Shown in pieces: positions 1 through 7,266 of a stretch of DNA of 10,263 nt; the stretch's first letter is position 1, and the number at the start of each line of letters is the position of its first letter. Source of the DNA: JBOGED01 sp050743625 (GTDB lineage: Bacteria > Actinomycetota > Nitriliruptoria > Euzebyales > Egibacteraceae); the NCBI GenBank assembly GCA_050743625.1, contig JBOGED010000102.1, positions 1-10,263 on the forward strand. The letters run 5' to 3'. The translations under genes were made by a program, and so were the position numbers. The notes under the pieces were generated by a model. It was not told where the DNA came from. It saw only the letters and a program-made list of their open reading frames with translations, and did no database searches.

Positions 1-34
1 CCGCGATCCAGCACACATTGCCACCGCCGAGCAT
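1..34 (-). CDS. Possible start of the gene after valS (partial, runs off window)
   Basis: The valS stop codon TGA overlaps an ATG in the arrangement TGATG, and the reading frame from that ATG stays open for the 11 codons left in the window (MLGGGNVCWIA). Overlapping stop and start codons are common between co-transcribed, translationally coupled genes. In many Actinomycetota the gene after valS is folC (folylpolyglutamate synthase), but the 11 residues seen here carry no recognisable FolC motif and there is no clear Shine-Dalgarno sequence. The identity is therefore open, and the ATG could be chance. Confidence 0.25.
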   Translation of the reverse strand, partial: MLGGGNVCWIA

Positions 35-2643
35 CACGCGCCCATCTCTTGGAGCTGAGCCTCCAGCTTGGCGACCATCGTCTCCCAGTCCGCGAGCTTT
101 GCGCGCGTGGCGTCGACCACCTGCTCGGGAGCTTTCTCGACGAAGCCGCGGTTGGACAGCTTGCCTGCGGCGCGGTCGCGCTCGGCCACGGCGCGGTCAT
201 GCTCCTTACGTAGCCGTGACCGTTCCCCGTCCAGGTCGATGAGGCCCCCAAGCGGGATGAACAGCTCCGCTCCGTCGAGCACGACCTTGCCGACCGGCCC
301 CTGTGAGGGACTGACCGCGGAGAATGACCAGCTCCCCACACCGGCGAGCCGCTCGATCCCCTCGAGCCCGGCCTCTAGCACCTCACGCTCGCGTTGCCCG
401 GCCACCGCGACCACACGGAAGCGGGCAACGGGCGCGAGCCCGTGGTCCGAGCGGAACCGCCGCAGCGCCGACACCGCTTCGCGCAAGGCGTCGAACCGCG
501 CCTCCGCCGCCTCGTCGCGAGCGTCGCCCGCAGGCGTTGGCCACGCCGCGCGCATGATCGTGCGATCCGCATCCTCGGCCACCCGGTTCAGCTGCCGCCA
601 GATCTCTTCGGTCACGAAGGGGGCGATGGGGTGGAGCAGCCGCAGGACGGTGTCGAGGACGCTGGACAGGACGCGCGCGCAGGCCTCGTCGTCGCGGAGC
701 TTCGCGAGCTCGAGGTACCAGTCGCAGTACTCGTCCCAGACAAAGTGGTAGAGCGCCCGGGCGGCCTGGGACAGGTCGTAGCTGGTGAACGCGTCGTCCA
801 CGATGCGGGTGACCGCATCGAGCCGTGAGAGGATCCAGCGGTCCTCAAGTCGCAGCGCCTCACGCCCAGGCAGCCCATCCGCTGGCATGATGTCGCCGAT
901 CCGCATGAGCACCAACCGCGCGGCGTTCCATAGCTTGTTCATGAACCGGCGCGCGCCCTCCACCCATTCCTGCGCGAGGGGCACATCTTGGCCGGGAGCC
1001 GATGCCCTGATCAGCGCGAACCGCAGGGCGTCCGCGCCATACGCGTCCATCAGCTCGAGGGGGTCGATGACGTTGCCAAACGACTTCGACATCTTCTTGC
1101 CATGTTGGTCGCGAACGAGGCCGTGGTTGAGCACCGCCTCGAACGGCACGTCCTTCATAAACCGCAAGCCCATCATCATCATGCGGCTGACCCAGAATGT
1201 GTTGATGTCGTACCCCGTCACCAGCACCGTTCCCGGGTACCACGCGCGGAGGGCCGGCGTGTCGTCGGGCCATCCCTGGGTCGAGAATGGCCACAATGCC
1301 GACGAGAACCAGGTGTCGAGCACGTCCGGCTCCTGGCGCAGACCGGAATCTGGTGGCGGGTCCTCACGAAGGACGTGGACGCCGCCATCCTCGTCGTACC
1401 AGGCTGGGATCCGGTGGCCCCACCAGATCTGGCGTGAGATGCACCAGTCGTGCAGGTTCTCCAACCAGTCGAGGAAGCTCTTCTCGTTGCGCTCCGGCAC
1501 GAACCTCGTACGACCCGACCGGACGGCATCGATCGCCTCGGATGCGAGGGGACCCACCTTGACGAACCACTGGTCGGAGATGCGCGGCTCGACGATCGTC
1601 CGGCACCGCGAGCAGTGGCCGACGGGACGGACGTGAGGCTCGATCTTCTCGATGAGCCCGAGCTTGGAGAGGTCCGCCACGACCCGCTGCCGTGCGTCGA
1701 GGTTGCTCAGGCCCTCGTACGGCCCTCCGTTCTCGTTGATCGACGCGTCGTCGTTCATCACGTCGATCGCCGGTAGCTCGTGGCGTTGGCCGATCTCGTA
1801 GTCGTTCGGGTCGTGCGCGGGAGTGACCTTCACCGCGCCGGTGCCGAACTCCGGGTCGACGTGGTCGTCGGCGATGACCGGGATCTCACGATCGAGCAAC
1901 GGGAGCCGCACGGACCGGCCGACGAGATGGCGGTACCGCTGGTCGCCCGGATGGACGGCGACGGCGGTGTCACCCAGCATCGTCTCTGGGCGGGTCGTGG
2001 CGACCACGACGCCGGGACCCTTCCCGTCCATCTCCGGGTAGCGGATGAACGTGAGCTCGCCGGCCTCGTCGGCGTGCTCGACCTCGATGTCCGACAGCGC
2101 GGTGATGCACCGGGGGCACCAGTTGATGAGCCTCCTCCCACGGTAGATCAGCCCATCCTCGTAAAGCGAGACGAACGCCTCGCGCACCGCGCGGCTCCGC
2201 TGCTCGTCGAGCGTGAACGCCGCACGGTCCCAGTCCGGGCCGACTCCAAGCCGGCGCATCTGCCCCAGGATCAGCCCGCCCGACTGCTCCTTCCAGGTCC
2301 ACACCCGCTCGACGAACGCCTCGCGGCCCAGGTCGTGACGGGTGAGGCCCTCGGCGGCGATCTGCCGTTCGACGACGTTCTGCGTCGCGATGCCTGCATG
2401 GTCCATGCCGGGCTGCCACATGGTGTTGCGCCCGCACATGCGCGCATGCCGTATCAATGCGTCCTGCAGCGTGTGGTTCAGCGCGTGCCCGAGGTGCAGC
2501 GAGCCCGTGACGTTAGGGAGCGGGATGACGATGCAGAAGGGCTCGCCGGAGTCGCCCGGCTCGGTGTGGAAGAAGTCAGAGGACTCCCACCAGGCGTAAA
2601 GCTGAGGTTCAACTTCTGCCGGTTCATATGTTTTTGATAGCAT
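34..2643 (-). CDS. valS: Valyl-tRNA synthetase (class Ia)
   Basis: This cytoplasmic enzyme charges tRNA-Val with valine using ATP and removes mischarged threonine. The 869-residue product has the normal bacterial ValS length and domain order. The HIGH signature is HLGH at residues 50-53, just after PLPNVTG. Cys-pair knuckles WCPRC (near 177) and HCSRC (near 342) flank the CP1 editing domain, which contains TTRPETMLGD (near 215) and GTGAVKVTPAHDPND (about 267-281). The KMSKS loop is at 517-521 (GKKMSKSFGNVID). An anticodon-binding helical domain follows, then a C-terminal charged coiled coil (SRLRKEHDRAVAERDRAAGKL onwards) typical of ValS. The ATG at 2643 (MLSKTYEPAEVEPQLYAWW) was chosen because it matches the family start. 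The frame stays open upstream to 2862, but that extension would overlap clpX and reads through a palindrome. There is no Shine-Dalgarno sequence, so a leaderless mRNA is possible. One oddity is Leu at residue 42, where the family normally has Pro (PPPNVTG). Confidence 0.97.
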   Translation of the reverse strand: MLSKTYEPAEVEPQLYAWWESSDFFHTEPGDSGEPFCIVIPLPNVTGSLHLGHALNHTLQDALIRHARMCGRNTMWQPGMDHAGIATQNVVERQIAAEGLTRHDLGREAFVERVWTWKEQSGGLILGQMRRLGVGPDWDRAAFTLDEQRSRAVREAFVSLYEDGLIYRGRRLINWCPRCITALSDIEVEHADEAGELTFIRYPEMDGKGPGVVVATTRPETMLGDTAVAVHPGDQRYRHLVGRSVRLPLLDREIPVIADDHVDPEFGTGAVKVTPAHDPNDYEIGQRHELPAIDVMNDDASINENGGPYEGLSNLDARQRVVADLSKLGLIEKIEPHVRPVGHCSRCRTIVEPRISDQWFVKVGPLASEAIDAVRSGRTRFVPERNEKSFLDWLENLHDWCISRQIWWGHRIPAWYDEDGGVHVLREDPPPDSGLRQEPDVLDTWFSSALWPFSTQGWPDDTPALRAWYPGTVLVTGYDINTFWVSRMMMMGLRFMKDVPFEAVLNHGLVRDQHGKKMSKSFGNVIDPLELMDAYGADALRFALIRASAPGQDVPLAQEWVEGARRFMNKLWNAARLVLMRIGDIMPADGLPGREALRLEDRWILSRLDAVTRIVDDAFTSYDLSQAARALYHFVWDEYCDWYLELAKLRDDEACARVLSSVLDTVLRLLHPIAPFVTEEIWRQLNRVAEDADRTIMRAAWPTPAGDARDEAAEARFDALREAVSALRRFRSDHGLAPVARFRVVAVAGQREREVLEAGLEGIERLAGVGSWSFSAVSPSQGPVGKVVLDGAELFIPLGGLIDLDGERSRLRKEHDRAVAERDRAAGKLSNRGFVEKAPEQVVDATRAKLADWETMVAKLEAQLQEMGA

Positions 2644-2650
2644 AAGCGTA

Positions 2651-2656
2651 ATTCTA
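2651..2656 (-). promoter_or_regulatory. Possible valS -10 element (leaderless promoter)
   Basis: On the minus strand TAGAAT, a 5 of 6 match to the TATAAT consensus, ends exactly 7 bases before the valS ATG. That spacing would put the transcription start at or next to the A of the start codon, giving a leaderless mRNA, which fits the missing Shine-Dalgarno sequence. No good -35 hexamer is visible. The inner arm of the 2670-2723 palindrome lies at the -35 position, so the promoter may depend on, or be blocked by, a protein bound there. This is inferred from motif position only. Confidence 0.4.
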
Positions 2657-2669
2657 CGAGGTGAGCGAT

Positions 2670-2723
2670 CCTGCACTGTGCAGAGTTCGGCCGGTATACC
2701 GGCCGAGGCCTGCACAGTGCAGG
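2670..2723. repeat. Nested palindrome between clpX and valS (terminator and/or operator)
   Basis: This is a 54-base imperfect palindrome centred between 2696 and 2697, with 24 of 27 positions pairing. It holds three smaller palindromes: the outer arms CTGCACTGTGCAG (2671-2683) and CTGCACAGTGCAG (2710-2722) are each self-complementary around one central base and are inverted copies of each other, and the core GGCCGGTATACCGGCC (2689-2704) is perfect. It starts 49 bases after the clpX stop and lies 27 bases before the valS ATG. As RNA it would fold into a long stem and could terminate clpX transcription without a U-run, as GC-rich Actinomycetota often do. As DNA, the repeated symmetrical sites look like paired dimer-binding sites. 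Confidence 0.75.
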
Positions 2724-2771
2724 AAATGGGTGGGCAGGCTGCGCGCGAGAGGCGCGAGAAGCGGGGCGGGC

Positions 2772-4037
2772 CTAAGCGGAGCGCTTGCGGCGCTCGGCCT
2801 CGGCCTTGGGTACGAGGGTGGGGTTCACCCGCTCGCGAACGACCTCGCCCGTGATGATGCATTCGCCGATGTCGTCCAGGGACGGCACCTCGTACATCGT
2901 GTTGAGGAGCACTTCCTCCAAGATCGCCCGCAAGCCCCTGGCTCCAGTGCCGCGCAGGATCGCCTGATCGGCGATCGCCTCGAGCGCGTCATCGGAGAAG
3001 TCGAGCCCGACATGGTCGAACTCGAACTGCTTCTTGTACTGCTTGACCAGCGCGTTCTTTGGTTGGGTCAGGATCTCGATCAACGCGGGGCGGTCGAGCT
3101 GGTCGACATTGCAGACGATCGGGAGGCGCCCGACGAACTCGGGGATCAAGCCGAACTTGATCAGGTCCTCGGGGAGCACCTGCCGGTGCAGCATGGACAG
3201 GTCCTTGTCCCGCTTGCTCCGGAGATCGGCGCCGAAACCCACACCCTTCTTGCCGACCCGCTGCTCGATAAGTTGCTCTAAGCCGGCGAATGCCCCACCA
3301 CAAATAAACAGCACATTCGTCGTATCGATCTGGATGAACTCTTGATGGGGATGCTTGCGACCGCCCTGCGGCGGCACGCTCGCGACCGTTCCCTCCAAGA
3401 TCTTCAGCAGCGCCTGCTGCACGCCCTCGCCGGAGACGTCACGGGTGATTGACGGGTTCTCGCTCTTCCGCGCGATCTTGTCGACCTCGTCGATGTAGAT
3501 GATTCCCGTCTCGGCTTTCTTGACGTCGAAGTCGGCCGCTTGGATCAGCTTGAGCAGGATGTTCTCGACGTCCTCACCGACATAGCCAGCCTCGGTGAGC
3601 GCGGTGGCATCGGCGATCGCGAACGGTACGTTCAGGAGGCGCGCGAGCGTCTGGGCCAGCAGCGTCTTCCCCGACCCAGTCGGGCCGAGGACCAAGATGT
3701 TGGACTTCGCGAGCTCGACATCGTCGTCGCGGGTCACCCCACCAGCCCGGATGCGCTTGTAGTGGTTGTAGACAGCGACCGCCAGTGTCTTCTTGGCCGA
3801 AACTTGTCCCACTACGTAATCATTGAGAAAGTTGTAGATCTCGACCGGCTTGGGAAGATCTCCAGGAACGAGCTCAGGAGTCTCGGCGAACTCCTCCTCG
3901 ATGATCTCGTTGCACAGATCTATGCATTCGTCACAGATGTACACACCCGGTCCGGCGATCAGCTTCTTCACCTGCTTCTGGGACTTGCCACAGAACGAGC
4001 ACTTCAGCAGGTCACCGCTCTCACCGAACTTCGCCAT
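2772..4037 (-). CDS. clpX: ATP-dependent Clp protease ATP-binding subunit ClpX
   Basis: ClpX is a hexameric AAA+ unfoldase that recognises tagged proteins, unfolds them with ATP and feeds them into ClpP in the cytoplasm. The 421-residue product is of usual length. It starts with the zinc-binding domain (C13, C16, C35, C38). The Walker A motif GPTGSGKT lies at 118-125, the pore loop GYVGE shortly after, and Walker B IIYIDEVDK at 179-187 with D183 and E184. The RKH loop (GGRKHPH), the ClpP-docking loop (KKGVGFGA, VGF in place of the E. coli IGF) and the sensor-2 arginine segment GTGARGLRAILEE are all present. The gene follows clpP after a 177-base gap with no second clpP. Upstream there is only a weak purine-rich stretch and no well-spaced Shine-Dalgarno sequence. 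A short frame ending in TGATG overlaps the start. The family assignment is secure. Confidence 0.98.
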   Translation of the reverse strand: MAKFGESGDLLKCSFCGKSQKQVKKLIAGPGVYICDECIDLCNEIIEEEFAETPELVPGDLPKPVEIYNFLNDYVVGQVSAKKTLAVAVYNHYKRIRAGGVTRDDDVELAKSNILVLGPTGSGKTLLAQTLARLLNVPFAIADATALTEAGYVGEDVENILLKLIQAADFDVKKAETGIIYIDEVDKIARKSENPSITRDVSGEGVQQALLKILEGTVASVPPQGGRKHPHQEFIQIDTTNVLFICGGAFAGLEQLIEQRVGKKGVGFGADLRSKRDKDLSMLHRQVLPEDLIKFGLIPEFVGRLPIVCNVDQLDRPALIEILTQPKNALVKQYKKQFEFDHVGLDFSDDALEAIADQAILRGTGARGLRAILEEVLLNTMYEVPSLDDIGECIITGEVVRERVNPTLVPKAEAERRKRSA

Positions 4038-4214
4038 CAGTTCGTCCCGTCCCTCATTGGAATCGGATTGTCCGGGCGTGCAGAGTCACACCTGTTCATC
4101 GTAGCGGGCGGCGCGGCTCGAAACACAGACCTGTAGCCGGATGCACGGATCGCACGGAGACGTGAGCGCGAAGCCGCCGACGGCAGCGCGCTACCAAAGG
4201 ACAAGACCTGGCCA

Positions 4215-4868
4215 CTAGCTGGCCTTGAGCCGGGCTTGGTCTCGCAGGAGACCCTCTTGCTCACGCCGGGGGATCATCACTTCATCGATGATGCCGTAGG
4301 CCTTGGCCTCCTCAGATGTCATGATGAAGTCGCGGTCGGTGTCAGCGGACACCTTGTCGATCGATTGGCCTGTCTTCTTGGCCAGAATCTGATCGAGCAG
4401 GTCACGGATCCGCTGGATCTCACGGGCCTGGATCTCGATATCCGTGGACTGCCCTTCAGCGCCACCCGACGGCTGGTGGATCAGGATCCGGCTGTTCGGG
4501 GTGGCGAAGCGCTTGCCTGGCGTACCCGCAGCCAAGAGGACCGCCGCGGCCGAGGCAGCCTGTCCCATGCAGAAGGTCGCGATATCCGGTTTGATGTACT
4601 CCATCGTGTCGTAGATCGCGAGGAGAGCGGTGACCGAGCCACCGGGCGAGTTGATGTACAGGTTGATGTCCTTCTCAGGATCTTCAGCCTCAAGGAAGAT
4701 CAGCTGCGCCATGATGACGTTCGCGATCACGTCGTCCACCGGCGTGCCGAGGAAAATGATCCGCTCCTTGAGCAACCGGGAGTAGATGTCGTAGGTCCGC
4801 TCACCGCGGTTGGTCTGCTCAACGACATAGGGCATGGAATAGCTGTGAGGAGTGCTGACCGCAGGCAT
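4215..4868 (-). CDS. clpP: ATP-dependent Clp protease proteolytic subunit ClpP
   Basis: ClpP is the serine peptidase of the Clp machine; its tetradecameric barrel cuts substrates unfolded by ClpX or ClpC. The 217-residue product contains the catalytic serine S106 in GQAASAAA, the histidine H131 in LIHQPSGG and, by the family's spacing of 25 and 49 residues, the aspartate D180 in DTDRD. The substrate-binding GGSV segment (76-79) is also present. The ATG at 4868 was chosen because CAGGAG lies six bases upstream. An in-frame GTG directly before it and another GTG at 4895 are alternatives. The N-terminal residues before SYSMPYVVEQT may be a short propeptide, which is common in ClpP. The gene lies 69 bases after tig. 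It is the only clpP in the block, where many actinobacteria carry clpP1 and clpP2 in tandem. Confidence 0.97.
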   Translation of the reverse strand: MPAVSTPHSYSMPYVVEQTNRGERTYDIYSRLLKERIIFLGTPVDDVIANVIMAQLIFLEAEDPEKDINLYINSPGGSVTALLAIYDTMEYIKPDIATFCMGQAASAAAVLLAAGTPGKRFATPNSRILIHQPSGGAEGQSTDIEIQAREIQRIRDLLDQILAKKTGQSIDKVSADTDRDFIMTSEEAKAYGIIDEVMIPRREQEGLLRDQARLKAS

Positions 4869-4937
4869 CACCGGCTCCTGATTTCGAGGTCCCACTGGGT
4901 GCCAACCATACCGCCCTGGATGGCCGGGGGCTTGAGT

Positions 4938-6299
4938 TTAGGGTGCTTCAGGGTCGTCGGTGCCCGCGTCGTCCGTGGTTTCGGCGGCCTCTGAAGTTTC
5001 GGCGACCTCCTCAGGAGGTGGGCCTCCGCGCACCTCCACGGATGCGACGAGGTGGTCGATCGCCTTGCGCCGGAACGCGTCCGTATAGAGCACGCCGACC
5101 CGGTCGGGGTGGAGCATGAACTCGGCCAGCTTCTCAGGGGGCTGCCCCAGCCGCATCGCCTGACGAGCGACCTCGGCCGCGATGTCCTCGTTGACAACCA
5201 TGATCCCGGCATCCCGCCCCACCGCGTCGAGGACCAGCTGAGCCTTCACGGTGTCGCGAGCCTGTTCGGTCAGCCCCTCGACGACGTCTTCGGCCATCGC
5301 GGCGGCGAGGTCCTCCTCGCTCATCCCGTGAGCCGCGGCCTGCCGCTGGAACCGGCCAAGCGAGAAGCGCAGCTCCTCGTCGACCATCGAGTCGGGAAGG
5401 GAGACGTCGACCAGATCGACCACCGCCTCCATGACCTTCTGGCGCAGCTCCGCCGCCGCATGCTGCTTGCGCTGTTCGCTGAGCTGTTCGGTCAGGTCGT
5501 CACGCAACTCCTCGATGGTGTCGAACTCGCTGGCGGTCACCGCGAAATCGTCGTCCAGCTCTGGCAGCTTCTTGCGCTTCACCTCTTTGACGATCGCGGT
5601 GAAGTTCAGCTCCTGACCGCGCAAGGCCTCAGGATAGCTATCGCCGAGCGTGTCGTTGAACCGCACGATCGCGCCAGCCTCCTTGCCCTCCAGCGCCTTG
5701 TCCATGGCGGCGTCCGGCCCGGAAGAGCCAAGCGGGTAGAGAAGGTCCTGGCCGCTCGCCTGCTCGATGACCTCTTCGCCGCGTTTGCCCGTGATCGTCA
5801 CGACGACGAAGTCTCCATAGTCGGCTGGTCGTTTGACCGTCTCCAGCTCGGCGAACCGGTCACGCATCCCGTCGAGCTCTCGGTCGATCTCCTCCTCGGT
5901 CACCTCCCAATCGGGGTAGGCGATCTGAATACAGGAGTAGTCGGGCACATCGATCTTGGGCCTGACCTCGACCGTCGCCGTGAACTCGGCGTCCTTGCCG
6001 TCCTCGAACGTCGAGACGTCGATCGAGGGGGGGCCGACCACTGGGAGGCCCTCGGCCTGGACCGCCTCCGCATAGAAGGTGGGGACCGCGTCGCGCACCG
6101 CCTCCTCGACGAGCGCCCCTTTGCCGATCCGACTCTCTAGCACCTTCCGTGGCACGCGTCCCGGCCGAAACCCGGGTACCCGCATGCCGGCTGACAGCTC
6201 CCGCGCCGCCTGATCGATCGCCTTACTCACTCGCTCTGCCTCGACCGTTACCGTCAACTTCACGGTCGTGTCGTCGACCTGCTCGACGCCTGTCTGCAC
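4938..6299 (-). CDS. tig: Trigger factor (ribosome-associated chaperone and prolyl isomerase)
   Basis: Trigger factor binds at the ribosomal exit tunnel, shields emerging chains and isomerises proline bonds. The 453-residue product has the N-terminal ribosome-binding domain with the signature VPGFRPGRVPRKVLE (41-55, the exit-tunnel loop). The FKBP-like isomerase domain spans about 158-242. The helical chaperone arms run from about 245 to 425, and an acidic, disordered tail (about 430-453, rich in E, D, T) closes the protein. The GTG start at 6299 was chosen because GGAGG lies five bases upstream and the protein then begins VQTGVEQVDDTTVKLTV, matching the family. A longer frame back to 6380 would add 27 residues with no family match and would cover the likely promoter. 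It is the first gene of the tig-clpP-clpX block. Confidence 0.95.
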   Translation of the reverse strand: MQTGVEQVDDTTVKLTVTVEAERVSKAIDQAARELSAGMRVPGFRPGRVPRKVLESRIGKGALVEEAVRDAVPTFYAEAVQAEGLPVVGPPSIDVSTFEDGKDAEFTATVEVRPKIDVPDYSCIQIAYPDWEVTEEEIDRELDGMRDRFAELETVKRPADYGDFVVVTITGKRGEEVIEQASGQDLLYPLGSSGPDAAMDKALEGKEAGAIVRFNDTLGDSYPEALRGQELNFTAIVKEVKRKKLPELDDDFAVTASEFDTIEELRDDLTEQLSEQRKQHAAAELRQKVMEAVVDLVDVSLPDSMVDEELRFSLGRFQRQAAAHGMSEEDLAAAMAEDVVEGLTEQARDTVKAQLVLDAVGRDAGIMVVNEDIAAEVARQAMRLGQPPEKLAEFMLHPDRVGVLYTDAFRRKAIDHLVASVEVRGGPPPEEVAETSEAAETTDDAGTDDPEAP

Positions 6300-6304
6300 G
6301 GGGT

Positions 6305-6309
6305 CCTCC
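6305..6309 (-). promoter_or_regulatory. Ribosome binding site that fixes the tig start
   Basis: GGAGG on the minus strand lies five bases before the GTG at 6299-6297. It is the only strong Shine-Dalgarno sequence in the region and decides in favour of this start over the longer in-frame extension. Confidence 0.7.
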
Positions 6310-6349
6310 GTCTGCCTTCGGGTCGCGCCACAACGTCGCGGGCGTCCAA

Positions 6350-6380
6350 AGTATGGCCCGGGAATTATGAGCCTTGGCAA
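6350..6380 (-). promoter_or_regulatory. Possible tig promoter
   Basis: On the minus strand TTGCCA (6380-6375) is a 4 of 6 match to the -35 consensus and is followed, after a rather long 19-base spacer, by CATACT (6355-6350). Inside this interval CATAAT (6369-6364) is a better -10 hexamer, but it has no convincing -35 partner. Either would place the start of transcription about 40-65 bases before the tig GTG. The evidence is weak and rests on hexamer likeness alone. Confidence 0.25.
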
Positions 6381-6482
6381 CCCGTGCCGATCCTAGTGCT
6401 TATGGCCTCCGATGCCAGTACGGATCCCGACCCGTCCATCCGGTACAGTCGTGGGCGTAACGGGCAACAGTATCTTCTGACA

Positions 6483-6517
6483 CCTAGCGGACTGCTCCTT
6501 TCCGGTGGGCTAGGAGG
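6483..6517 (+). promoter_or_regulatory. Hairpin overlapping the ribosome binding site of the proline-rich protein gene
   Basis: CCTAGC (6483-6488) pairs perfectly with GCTAGG (6509-6514), and the inner CGG (6488-6490) with CCG (6502-6504) could add to the stem. The 3' arm runs into the strong Shine-Dalgarno AGGAGG (6512-6517). In addition CTCCT (6495-6499) in the loop is complementary to AGGAG. Both foldings would hide the ribosome binding site, which suggests translational control, but this is inferred from pairing alone. Confidence 0.35.
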
Positions 6518-6523
6518 TTGGAT

Positions 6524-7234
6524 ATGGCATCCACGCGGCGATGCACGCTCGTCGTGAAGGTGCAGGCAATCGGGCTTGGCGTGGGGATGACCGCCGCGCT
6601 CTCCCTTCCCGCTTACGCCGGCGACAGGTTCGGGCCGGACATCTGCGGGCCCTACTGCCAGATACCGAACGTGCAGGCGCCGCCGGTTCCCATCCCGCCC
6701 GCGCCTCCGTCGACGCCCTCGGCGAGCGACTTCGTGCCACAAGACTTCATGCCGCCAATGCCTCCGGTGCCGGAGCCGCCAGTGCCCGAGGTACACGTAC
6801 AACCTGAACCGCAGTCACTCCCGAATCCGACGTTCAACCCGCTTCCCTCGATTCCGCCTGTGCCCCCGGTTCCCTCGGTGCCAGAGCCCCCGAGTCTTCC
6901 GTCTGGAACCCCTCCCACGTCCTTCGCGCCGCCAGCGTTTCCGCCCCCGGCTCCGCTGGTCAAGACGCCGGCACAACGGTCTCCGAGCGATGAGGCACCC
7001 TCGGCAACTGTCCAGGTCTCACCTGGCCATTCGCCCGCTCCGGTCCGGATCGAGCCCGTGCCCGCACGGAACGTGCCGCCTCCGCGGCTGATCTTGGAGC
7101 CCAGCTCAACCGGGTCGCCATCTCGTCAACCTGCCAGCCCTTGGCCGTTCGCCCTGGCGGTCGTGCTCGCGATGGCCGGCGGCGCCGTCATGCAAGGCCG
7201 CCGCGCAGAGGACCAACATCCCGCGGGGAGCTAG
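6524..7234 (+). CDS. Secreted proline-rich protein with C-terminal membrane anchor, function unknown
   Basis: I do not recognise a named family. The 236-residue product has a Sec signal peptide: basic start (ASTRR), hydrophobic core, and a likely cut after A32 (LPAYA|GD). Next comes a short segment with two cysteines (C41, C45, in DICGPYC) that could form a disulfide. Roughly residues 48-195 are a low-complexity stalk with more than 50 prolines in PPVP, VPEPP and PPxP patterns. One hydrophobic helix (about 208-223, WPFALAVVLAMAGGAVM) follows, then RR and a short polar tail, predicting an extracellular stalk with the C-terminus in the cytoplasm. Such proteins often span the cell wall. The start is ATG with AGGAGG six bases upstream; an in-frame TTG two codons earlier is unlikely. 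The gene is divergent from tig and 77 bases before the aldo/keto reductase gene. Confidence 0.85.
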   Translation: MASTRRCTLVVKVQAIGLGVGMTAALSLPAYAGDRFGPDICGPYCQIPNVQAPPVPIPPAPPSTPSASDFVPQDFMPPMPPVPEPPVPEVHVQPEPQSLPNPTFNPLPSIPPVPPVPSVPEPPSLPSGTPPTSFAPPAFPPPAPLVKTPAQRSPSDEAPSATVQVSPGHSPAPVRIEPVPARNVPPPRLILEPSSTGSPSRQPASPWPFALAVVLAMAGGAVMQGRRAEDQHPAGS

Positions 7235-7266
7235 GACTCTTCTGCTCGACGTTTGGCGCCACGATG

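Noticed and set aside
2436..2450. Self-complementary stretch around CATGCGCGCATG inside valS
   Set aside because: It encodes conserved ValS residues (RHARMCGR) and is best explained by codon use in GC-rich DNA.
785..2637. Plus-strand open frames of 283 and 285 codons opposite valS
   Set aside because: They are antisense shadows of an unambiguous valS with low-complexity translations and no ribosome binding sites.
2644..2862. Upstream in-frame extension of valS to a 942-residue product
   Set aside because: It would overlap the end of clpX by about 90 bases and translate through the nested palindrome. The added residues match nothing in ValS, and the family start is at 2643.
4869..4895. GTG start for clpP nine codons upstream
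   Set aside because: The CAGGAG ribosome site lies inside this extension and fits the ATG at 4868. The extra residues are not typical of ClpP.
5052..6140. Long plus-strand open frame of 362 codons opposite tig
   Set aside because: It mirrors the trigger factor codons. Long antisense frames are common in GC-rich genes, and the product shows no family features.
6418..6446. Imperfect inverted repeat GTACGGAT / ATCCGGTAC in the tig-proline-rich gene gap
   Set aside because: Only eight pairs with a bulge and a 12-base loop, and no promoter element is placed around it. Too weak to call.
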